Positions 56,745 through 64,000 of a stretch of DNA of 64,000 bases are shown piece after piece. The notes under the pieces are model-generated. The model saw only the letters and a list, made by a program, of their open reading frames with translations, had not been told where the DNA came from and ran no database searches. The stretch is from contig CM075760.1 of the NCBI GenBank assembly GCA_037974335.1, positions 60,518,515-60,582,514 on the forward strand, given 5' to 3'. The DNA is from Prionace glauca. Lineage: Eukaryota; Chordata; Chondrichthyes; Carcharhiniformes; Carcharhinidae. The translations under genes were made by a program, and so were the position numbers. The stretch's first letter is position 1; every line of letters begins with the position of its first letter.

Positions 56745-57015
56745 TTAAGTTTATTTATTAATGTCACTAATAAGTCAGCTTACATTAACACTGCAATGAA
56801 GTTACTGTAAGAATTCCCCTAGTCTCCACATTCCTGTTGGGGTAACACTGAGGGAGAATTTAAGCACAGCCCAATGCCCCCTAACCCAGCACGTCTTTCA
56901 GACTGGGGAAGGAAACTGGAGAAAACCCACACAGACACCGGGACAACGTGCAAATGACCCACAGGCCCCTAGCACAGTGAGGCTGCAGTGTTAACCACTG
57001 TCCCACCATGCTGAC
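56745..57015 (-). mobile_element. SINE A, minus orientation
   Basis: Starts with a tail of the form cattaacactgcaatgaagt, then acgtctttcagactggggaa, gtgcaaatgacccacaggcc and head antisense ggctgcagtgttaaccactg. The tail here differs from other copies, so this may be a related subfamily. Confidence 0.7.
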
Positions 57016-57096
57016 ACTGGGGCAATTGTTTTTGGGGGGAACACGGGGCACGTGGGGGTATTGCTAAGTCAATTTGGGGGGCATCAGGAAAAATCA

Positions 57097-57166
57097 GGCT
57101 GCTCCGCCCAGTGTCACCTCTTGCCCATTCAGGCCCGGCCACTGCTCGTTGGCGGAACATCCGATT
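57097..57166. repeat. Partial copy of the promoter-like block
   Basis: ctgctccgcccagtgtcacc to ggcggaacatccg repeats 55962-56027 with a few changes (gcccattcaggcccggccac for gcccactccggcccggccgc). It lacks the CRE and the YY1-like sites. Confidence 0.9.
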
Positions 57167-57169
57167 TGA

Positions 57170-57625
57170 AAGGCGGAATGTCCTCCTTCTGCTTTGTAAG
57201 AATTCTATGAGTCAATGAAGTGAAACTCTCCAGACCAGGTAACATCATGGTAAATCTCCTCTGTACCATTCCCAGTGTTACCTCATCCCTCCTATCCTGG
57301 GGATCCCAGAACTGCACCATTTTTCCAAGAAGTGACCAGATGTGTAGATGAGGGCAATGCTTCTGACACAGTCTTCTTGGGCTTCACAAGGCTTTTGACA
57401 AGGTCCCACACGGGAGACTAATAGGGAAGTTAAGATCCCATGGGATCCAAGGAAATGTGTCAAATTGGATCCAGAATTAGCTGAGTAGCAGGAAGCAGAG
57501 GGTGATGGTGGATAAAGTGGTTAAGGAGACACACGGTTCACTTCTTTATTAGCCGAGACACTGTGTTTAAGAGTGGGGAGGTTATGCTGGAATTATATAA
57601 AATGTTGGTTAGGCATCAGGAAGGA
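57170..57625. mobile_element. Two CR1-like LINE scraps, opposite orientations
   Basis: 57170-57320 is antisense C-terminal text (ctccagaccaggtaacatca, gatcccagaactgcacca). 57320-57625 is sense text (cacaaggcttttgacaaggt, the KAFDKV box, then tagcaggaagcagagggtga). Both are old. Confidence 0.65.
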
Positions 57626-57644
57626 GGAATGAGAGTGAGATGGA

Positions 57645-57995
57645 GAGGTTTGATTTTTGTTTATTCATGGGGCTGGGCATCGCTGGCTGGCCCACCGTTT
57701 ATTGCCCATCTCTCGGTTCCTGAGGGCAGTTCAGAATAAACCACATTGCTGTGGATCTGGAGTCACACGGAGCCAAACCAGGTAAGGACGGCAGATTTCC
57801 CCCCCCCCCCCCTAAAGGACATTAGTGACCCAGACGGGTGTTTCTGACAATGGATCATCAGGAGATTCTTAATTCCAGATATTTTTTATTGAATTCAAAT
57901 TCCACCACCTGCTGTGGCGGGATTCGAACCCGGGTCCCCAGAACATTAGCTTAGTTTCTGGAATGAATAGTCTAGCAATGATCCCACTCGGGCCA
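57645..57995 (-). mobile_element. SINE B, minus orientation
   Basis: Tail antisense accgtttattgcccatctct. The head antisense has ggcgggattcgaacccgggt (a good B box in reverse) and ccatcgcctcccc at the 5' end of the element. The C run near 57800 is an expansion inside it. Confidence 0.8.
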
Positions 57996-58890
57996 TCGCC
58001 TCCCCTTTAGCGGGGGAGAATTGCACAGTTAGGGGCCTTGCCAGCTGAAGACACAACCACTGATGTTGGAGTGACTGCGACTGGGGGATGTTCGCAAGGC
58101 CCCGGGTTAGAGGGCGGAATGTGGGAACGGGACTTGGGAAAGCAACAACAACTTGCATTAATGTAGCACCAGGAACAGAATGGAACGTCTGAAAGACACT
58201 TCACGGGGTGGGTGGGGGGGGGGGGGGCGGGGCAGCATCCAAAACTAAATTCTCCCAGCCAGACTCAAGGGGAGATATTAGGGAGAGGAGACCAAAAGCT
58301 GGGACAGAGAATTTCCTCGTGTCACTTTTGGTTCTTTCAACAATCCCTTTAAATCTGTGTCCCCCTCGGAGAGAGAGAGAGGGACGGATATTTCTCACAC
58401 AGCAAAGCCTGACTGCTACTTTCACACTGCGACACACAGTTTTGTGATAACATTGACCCTTATTAATCATCCCAATCTCTTCCTCTCTCACTCTCTCCCT
58501 CTGTGTCTCTCCCCCCCAGTGGCAGGGACTGGGCCCTGAGCTCCCTTCCCCCATGATTTCCAGACAGTTCAGTCCCACTGGGGAAAGGACAGATATTGAA
58601 ATGGAAAATGATCAGATGCTGAGCTGCTCAGGCAGAATCTGTGTTCCAGAGACACAGAGAATGGGGGCAGGGACACACAGACTGAGCCGGAAACATACAC
58701 CACCCATCCGCATACTCACAAACATACATGTACACACACATACACATATGGCGAGGAACCTGTACATGTTCACATGTGATTTGAAGAAGAATCTAGATAC
58801 AAGGGATTGAGGGATATTGGGGGTGGGGGGGAAGGGGGATCAGGAGATTGAATTTGATGATTAGCCATGATCAAAATGAAAGACAGAGCA
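57996..58890. other. Non-coding stretch with simple repeats
   Basis: Contains a G run at 58206-58230, gagagaga runs at 58365-58385 and an acacac stretch near 58725. Several frames open by composition. No recognised gene. Confidence 0.45.
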
Positions 58891-58894
58891 GGCT

Positions 58895-59315
58895 GGAGAG
58901 CCAAATGGCCAAATGGCGAAAGGCAGAGACCTAGGAGAAAGTGCAGAAAGCCAGGGAAAAGTGCAGAGAGCAGGAGAAAGGTCGAAGTGCCCAGGAACGG
59001 GTAGACTGATGGGGGAACGTGTAAAGAGCCAGGGCAGAGAGCTGGGAGCAAATGGCAAAGAGCAGTGGGAAAGGGTGGTGACACAGGGGAAAGGGTGACG
59101 AGCCGGGGAAGTGAGTAGGGAGCTGGGACAGAGATCAGAGAGCTGGGGAAAGGTTGGAGGGCTGAAGGAAATGGCAGAGAGCTCGGAGAGAGAGTGGAAA
59201 GATGGGGGAAAGTGTAGGGAGCCGGGTGGCCGTGCAGACATCCGTGGGAAAGGAGGTAAAGAATCACAGAGAAGGGCAGAGAGCCAGGGGAAGGGGCAAA
59301 AAGTTAGTTATCGGA
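58895..59315. repeat. Purine-rich minisatellite
   Basis: Irregular repeats of about 28-36 bases built on gagagccagggaaaagtgca and ggcagagagctgggag-like phrases. Nearly all purine on the plus strand, so frames stay open on both strands. Confidence 0.8.
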
Positions 59316-60035
59316 GTGGGGAGGTGGAATATGGAGCTAAAGAAAAATTAACCAAAATCAGCTCATCTGTAATCTTATTGAATGATGGAAAAAAAACTTC
59401 AGGGCCCGTTTGGCCAACTGCTGTATTAATGTGCGTGATCCTTCAATGAGTCAATGTTCCAATTGTTTGAATTGGTAATTATATTTAGAGTTTCATGGAC
59501 ATTCTATAAGTATTCATTGCAAAGGTATTTTGAAGCAAAGTCATTTTTTCTTGTTTTATGGAGTGCGAGGCAAGGTGTTGGAGAGAGGAAGGGGCATCAG
59601 TCAGTTTGAACACAATGTGGAGATAACGGTGATGGCCTGGGGTGGGAACAGGAACAAGCCCCACTACACCAGGTTAAAGTCCAACAGGTTTATTTGGCAG
59701 CACTAGATTTCAGAGCGCTGCTCCTTCATCGGGTGAGCGGATGCTATGAATAGATAATTTCTTTATCAGAAAATGTTGTTGTTTGAAAAAAATATAGTGG
59801 CTGATAAAATGGAGAAAATCTTTCTACTTTTCTGTTAATCCAATGAATGGTTTGTCATTACGATGGCATCAAAATGTTTTTCTTTCTAATCTGATAGAGG
59901 TGGAGACAGTCATGTGAATTCCTGCAGAGATGGCGATTCCCAAATGATAGAAGGAACAGAAGCTCAAAGGTGTATGTTGGTTTTAATCGGGAAACAAAGT
60001 TAAGTTCATAATTATTGTCAAATCGTGATGTCAAA
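59316..60035. other. Mostly unrecognised; one type C repeat fragment
   Basis: 59640-59745 shares aaagtccaacaggtttattt and tcagagcgctgctccttcat with 23425-23525. The rest gave no feature. Confidence 0.5.
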
Positions 60036-60039
60036 ACGT

Positions 60040-60180
60040 AGAAAATAGAAGCAGGAGTAGGGCATTCAGCCCTTTGACCCTGAAGGTTGAGTTCCACCAT
60101 TCACTTTGATCATGGCTCATCAAGATTCTGACTTTGCCTACTACCATATCTCATGTATATTAGCCCCAAGAATAAAATCT
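60040..60180 (-). mobile_element. CR1-like LINE 3'-tail fragment
   Basis: The plus strand agaagcaggagtagggcatt and gatcatggctcatcaagatt is the antisense 3' end of the octamer-tailed CR1 family. Short and diverged. Confidence 0.7.
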
Positions 60181-60267
60181 AATATAGAAACATGTTTGGA
60201 TAAACATATTTGACTAATTAATAAACACAATTAAGAGTTTAACTTGTTCAATTGGCTATTCTTTCCC

Positions 60268-60439
60268 AGCAACACCGTCTCCACCCATTCTCTACAGCCT
60301 GGTCTCCTCCTGTCAGTAACACAACTCTGATGGTTCCGTCATCTACGGCTGTTTGGCGATGGATTACTCTCCTGAAATCACCAGTCTCACCTGGAAGAAA
60401 GATGGGCAGCTGATCAGTGGGTTTAAGACTTACCCGTCA
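60268..60439 (+). pseudogene. IgM heavy-chain Cmu1 exon remnant
   Basis: After a good splice acceptor (ttggctattctttcccag) the frame reads TPSPPILYSLVSSCQ, a TAA stop, then [33 protein letters not shown] and GFKTYPSL. These are the hallmarks of the first constant domain of shark IgM heavy chain: the paired-cysteine context SSCQ and YGCLAMDY, the conserved Trp in LTWKKDG, and FKTYP. A normal exon has about 100 codons; this one is cut off after about 57 and continues directly into zinc-finger sequence of the opposite strand. The stop sits where Gln is usual. No V, D or J segment, recombination signal or further C exon was seen, so this is a displaced fragment of a shark-type Ig cluster rather than a working gene. 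The assignment rests on memory of the family. Confidence 0.8.
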
Positions 60440-60727
60440 CTGTGAACTCGCTGGTGTACCACCAGGCTGGATGACATATTAAATCCCTTTCAACACTTGG
60501 AACAGATGAATGGCCTCTCTCCAGTGTGAACTCGCCAACGAGTTTCCAGCTAGGATGGGTAATTGAACTCCTTCCCCCTGTCCACACATTTCTGCAGTTT
60601 TTTTCATAGAGTGATTGCACTTATGTTTCAACAGGCCAGGCGATCGGCTGAACCTTGTCCACATTCAGAGCCCATGTATGGCTTCTCTCCACTGTGAACC
60701 GTGCTTTTTCCTTCCATGTTCAGAATT
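60440..60727 (-). pseudogene. C2H2 zinc-finger pseudogene (5' part)
   Basis: Paralogous to 63710-63975. The minus strand has HSGEKPYMGSECGQGSA, the equivalent of [16 protein letters not shown], and retains the ATG context at 60717. Cysteines are lost and the frame is broken several times, but the finger spacing can be followed for about three fingers, including tcacactggagagaggccat (HTGERP linker). It ends abruptly where the Ig fragment begins. Confidence 0.8.
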
Positions 60728-61005
60728 CAGTTACGATAAATTGAGTGACTCTGTCAGATTCTGATATGATATTTATTTACAGTTTGCTGACATCAAATTG
60801 TCTCCTATGAAATTGAGTTGAAACAGGGAAAAAAGGGGATTGAGAGAGAACTCAGAGACAGGTTATAAGTAGAATTCAGACTGAAGCAACAATAAAAAAG
60901 ACCCACAAAGGTGGCTAGGAACGAGTTCTGCATCCAACATGCAGCCCGATTCAAACCTGCTCCTAACTAGACAGCCTGTGTCTCTCATCTCAGAACAATA
61001 AAACA
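60728..61005. other. Non-coding, nothing recognised
   Basis: No coding sequence, RNA gene or shared repeat seen. Confidence 0.4.
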
Positions 61006-61009
61006 GAAA

Positions 61010-61140
61010 CAAAACTCTGTACAGATTGAATCTGAAATAAAGAGAATAAACCCTGGAAATAATCAGCATGTCAGGCAGCCTTTGTGGAGTGACAAACGGA
61101 ATTGAGGGCTCAGGGTTCTGTCTTGCCCTCAGTTTACAAT
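61010..61140 (+). repeat. Type D repeat copy, diverged
   Basis: ttgaatctgaaataaagaga, aataatcagcatgtcaggca and tttgtggagtgacaaac follow the order of the type D repeat. Confidence 0.45.
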
Positions 61141-61242
61141 GAAACATTTAGGATCAGGCACTGACTAATGGCAGTCACAATTCCCACAATGCTCTGTGCC
61201 CCAGAAACCCCTCTATTCAAAAGTTGTTGCCCGTAATTCACT

Positions 61243-61400
61243 AATCATAGAGTCTTTACAGTGCAGAAGGAGGCCATTTGACCCATTCAGCATGTACTGT
61301 CCCTGCGATAGAGCATCTTTCTCAGGCATATCCCCTAAACCTATGAGCACATGCATTTACTCTGCTAATCCCCCTGTTGTTATTGATTGGATCATTCAGA
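61243..61400 (-). mobile_element. SINE A tail-half fragment
   Basis: catagagtctttacagtgca and gaaggaggccatttgaccca is the antisense tail; the head is missing. Confidence 0.7.
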
Positions 61401-62245
61401 AACAATGGACTCTGATGATGTCATCGAGTCTTGCTGAGATGATGTCATAGAGACTATTACATCACAGCGGAGCCTTAGTGATGAAAATAGTTTTGTTCCA
61501 GATGCAGCAAGTCCATTACTGATAGATCTGGAGATAGAATTACTGGGTCACAGAGCAAAATATTAGGATGGATGGCCAAAACCTTGTTTGGAGAGGCAGA
61601 TCTTAACAAACACCTTTAATCTGGACAGTTAGGGAGGGAGCTTCAGAATCTCATTTCCAGGCCTTGTTACATTCACTCAAGATATTTTACAGAAATTGTA
61701 AGTTATAATGATCACGAAGGTTTGAAAAGAATTCATCTCTTCTCTTTGGAACAATGTTGACCCCATTTTCTGTCTCAATCTGTTTCTCTTTGTCTCAGTT
61801 TACGAACCTCCATCCCATTCACTCTCATAGTCTCTGTTCTTATTTTACTTTGGTCTCTGTCTGCAATAATCACAATGGCTGCTGGTGATTCTCTGACTAC
61901 AATCAGATAAGAAATGAATCCAAAGTGTGCAGTCCCACCCAGCTGGACAACAATGGACAGGCACTGGAGGAAGATGGTTTTGTCAATGGTGTCAATAACT
62001 GCAGATTGGCTGAGAAGGACAGTGACAGAAAACTTACCTCTGTCTTAGTCACACAGTAATTTGAGAGTTGGTAAGAGCTGGTTTAATACAGAGAGATTCA
62101 CACAGGGAATTTCAGGACATATGGGCGGAGATTTGGGAGACGACAGGGATTTTGGAAGTGGTAATGAGAGATGATGGGCAGGAGGGAAACAAAAACACTG
62201 GGGTCAAGAATGGGCTCATGGGAGGAAGGGAAATAATGGAGGCAG
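61401..62245. other. Non-coding stretch, nothing recognised
   Basis: Includes a short direct echo of gatgatgtcat near 61414 and 61438. No gene or element identified. Confidence 0.45.
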
Positions 62246-62247
62246 CT

Positions 62248-62650
62248 TTTTATTCATTTTTCATTTGTGGCACATGGGTGTTGTTGCATGGCCAGCATTT
62301 ATTGCAAGTTGCCCTTGAGTAGCTGGTGGTGAGCTGCCTTCTTGAACAACTGAGTGGTTTGCTCGGCCATTTTAGAATCAACCATATTGCTGTGGCTCTG
62401 GAGTCCCATGTAGGCCAGATCAGGCAAGGAAGGTAGATTTCCTTCCCTAAAGGACATCATTGAACCAGATGGATTTTTGCGACAATTGTTTCACGATCTT
62501 CAGTAAATTCTTAATTCCAGATTTTTTTTATTGAATCCAAATTTCACCAAATTGAATCCTGACAGGATTCAAACCTGGGTCCCCAGAACATTAGCTGAGT
62601 TTCTGGATTAAGCATCTAGTGTTAATACCACAAGGCCATCACCTCCCCTC
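62248..62650 (-). mobile_element. SINE B, minus orientation, near full length
   Basis: Tail antisense ggccagcatttattgcaagt and gctggtggtgagctgccttc, then the middle box ggtagatttccttccctaaa, then the head antisense gattcaaacctgggtcccca and ggccatcacctcccc. The most complete of the three type B copies. Confidence 0.85.
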
Positions 62651-62929
62651 GCTCTTAGTGACAAAAAAGCTCCATGTGCTCCTGACACTTGTTGTTGGAG
62701 GTGAGGATGGAGAAGACAGGGGAGAGGAAGAGCCCTTCAGATGGATCCAAAGTGAGTTACAGACAATAAATAGATGCAACACAGTCTGTTCAATATAAAA
62801 ATGGTAATATAAAACTGATTTATTTGACTTTTATCCACAATATTCACCCAACTAACTGGCTGGAGCTTTTTAACATCAACCAACAGACCTCAACAAACAT
62901 AATCCTGGATGTCATTGACTGCAAAATCC

Positions 62930-63221
62930 AATCATTGTAATTGCTTGTGAGCTTGTTGGTGTCTCATCAGTACAGAAAAATAAGCAAATCCCTTTCCACA
63001 ATCAGCACATTCTCCCCAGTGTGAACTCGCTGGTGTCTCAGCAGATTCGATGACTGAGTGAATCCCTTCCCAGACACACAGCAGGTGAACGGTCTCTCCC
63101 CACTGTGAACGTGCTGGTGCATCAGAAGTCTGGATGAGGAAGGGAATCCCTTCCCACACTCAGAGCAGATGGATGGTCTCCCCCCAGTTTGAACACACTG
63201 GTGTGAGAGAAGGATGGATGA
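62930..63221 (-). pseudogene. In-frame continuation of zinc fingers after the stop
   Basis: Directly after the TAG that ends the upstream frame, the same frame reads [40 protein letters not shown] and [20 protein letters not shown], then [11 protein letters not shown] before drifting into VLIVERDL and a final stop near 62970. One finger is complete (CSECGKGF to HQHVH). Another has lost its second cysteine (CCVSGKGF), and the last is scrambled. This looks like the decayed 3' part of the same gene. Confidence 0.75.
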
Positions 63222-63968
63222 CTAAGTAAATCCCTTACCACACTCAGAGCTGGTGAACAGCCTCTCCCCAGTGTGAATTTGCTGGTGTACAGTGAGATGA
63301 GACGATCGCTTGAATGCAGACCCACAGTGAGAGCATCTGAACGGTCTCTCATCAGTGTGAACAAGTTGATGCTGCATCAAATCCTGGGAACTTTTAAAGC
63401 GCTTTCCACAGTCTGGACATGTAAAAGGTCTCTCATCAGTGTGAACTCGCTGGTGCGTCTGCAGTTTGTATTGCTGAGTAAATCCTTTCCCACACATGGA
63501 ACAGGTGAATGGCCTCTCATTGCTGTGAGTACGTTGATGGCGCATCAGTTCCCCAGAACATTTGTAACACTTCCCACAGTCTGAGCATTTAAATGGTCTC
63601 TCCTCAGTGTGAACTCGCTGGTGATTCAATAGGGTGGATGACTGAATGAATCCCTTCCCACACACAGAACAGGTGAACGGCCTTTCCCCAGTGTGAAGTC
63701 GCTGATGTATCAGAAGGTAGGATTGACGAGTGAATCCCTTTCCACACTCGAAGCAGGTGAACGGTTTCTCCCCAGTGTGACTGAGCCAATGACTTTCCAG
63801 GCCAGATGGGGATTTGAATCCCTTCCCACAATCACTGCATTTCCACGGTTTCTTCCTGGATTGACTGCATTTGTGTTTCAACAGGGCAGATGATTGGCTG
63901 AAGCCTTGTCCACACAAAGAGCATGTGTACGGTTTCTCCCCATTGTAAATGATATTTTCTTCTTCCAT
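63222..63968 (-). CDS. C2H2 zinc-finger protein (truncated at the TAG)
   Basis: From ATG at 63968 ([20 protein letters not shown]) the frame encodes a tandem C2H2 array of about 248 residues, the usual final exon of a multi-finger DNA-binding transcription factor. Finger 1 lacks its second zinc histidine (HKCSQS). Fingers 2-8 are canonical C-x2-C-x12-H-x3-H: WKCSDC, FTCFEC, FTCSVC, FKCSDC, FTCSMC, FTCPDC, FRCSHC. Finger 9 begins [11 protein letters not shown], with Cys to Ser, and is cut by TAG (a Gln codon is usual there). Linkers are TGEKP, TGERP, TEERP, SNERP and TDERP. An upstream in-frame stop near the window edge argues that the ATG is the start within this exon. No KRAB or other effector domain is seen. 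It may be a working short protein or an early pseudogene. Confidence 0.85.
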   Translation of the reverse strand: MEEENIIYNGEKPYTCSLCGQGFSQSSALLKHKCSQSRKKPWKCSDCGKGFKSPSGLESHWLSHTGEKPFTCFECGKGFTRQSYLLIHQRLHTGERPFTCSVCGKGFIQSSTLLNHQRVHTEERPFKCSDCGKCYKCSGELMRHQRTHSNERPFTCSMCGKGFTQQYKLQTHQRVHTDERPFTCPDCGKRFKSSQDLMQHQLVHTDERPFRCSHCGSAFKRSSHLTVHQQIHTGERLFTSSECGKGFT

Positions 63969-64000
63969 GTTCAAAATCAAATGATATTCAAGTTACAATA

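Noticed and set aside
55797-56810. Several 85- to 135-codon frames in the CpG-rich block
   Set aside because: High GC keeps frames open; there is no family motif, and the shared MFRQ...GPEWARGDTGRSS phrase at 56 and 57.1 kb simply reflects the duplicated promoter DNA.
58770-59449. Frames of 112-165 codons on both strands
   Set aside because: They lie on the purine-rich minisatellite and have repeat-derived composition.
59500-60265. V, D or J segments belonging to the IgM fragment
   Set aside because: No heptamer-nonamer signal with a V- or J-like frame was found upstream by eye.

Overview
The window looks like nuclear DNA of a cartilaginous fish, most likely a shark. Four things point there: tRNA-headed SINEs and CR1-like LINE 3' ends of the kind that crowd shark genomes, receptor genes of the GPR139-like type that are multiplied in sharks, a relic exon that reads as a shark IgM first constant domain (Cmu1), and a zinc-finger gene with the N-terminus typical of shark C2H2 genes. 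There is no bacterial or viral gene set. Genes are sparse and most of the sequence is repeat debris. The species was not determined.

Layout. 0-4.6 kb holds a 56-bp minisatellite, a second degenerate satellite, a CR1 relic, two SINEs and a CT-rich tract. 4.6-39 kb, on the minus strand, holds three head-to-tail GPR139-like receptor genes. Each has a tiny first exon (N-terminus and most of TM1) and one large second exon (the rest of the seven-helix receptor), joined by a phase-1 intron just before the conserved TM1 asparagine: gene 1 exons at 15.35 and 4.65-5.55 kb, gene 2 at 26.44 and 23.70-24.61 kb, gene 3 at 38.84 and 36.18-37.04 kb. Introns and spacers are filled with nested LINE and SINE insertions, a 42-bp minisatellite and a Harbinger-like transposase scrap.

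31.8 kb has a solitary tRNA-Cys. 40.9-54.6 kb is a dense tRNA region (Gly, Ile with intron, Asn x3, Gln, Arg x2, Thr, Leu, Val, Glu and several relics). It has grown by duplication of cassettes carrying a tRNA plus several hundred bases of flank, in direct and inverted orientation. Several copies have changed anticodons or lost arms.

55.9-57.2 kb is a CpG-rich, promoter-like block with CRE, YY1-like and RFX-like sites, partly copied 1.1 kb downstream. 58.9-59.3 kb is a purine-rich minisatellite. At 60.27-60.44 kb an IgM Cmu1 exon remnant abuts a decayed zinc-finger copy. 62.9-64.0 kb holds a minus-strand C2H2 zinc-finger reading frame with seven good fingers, then a stop codon and further fingers in the same frame.

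No operon-like logic applies. The receptor genes are paralogues from tandem duplication, the tRNA genes are independent Pol III units, and the zinc-finger gene is a separate neighbour. Functions are inferred from motifs read by eye. Repeat family names are approximate and repeat boundaries are good to about 10-50 bases.
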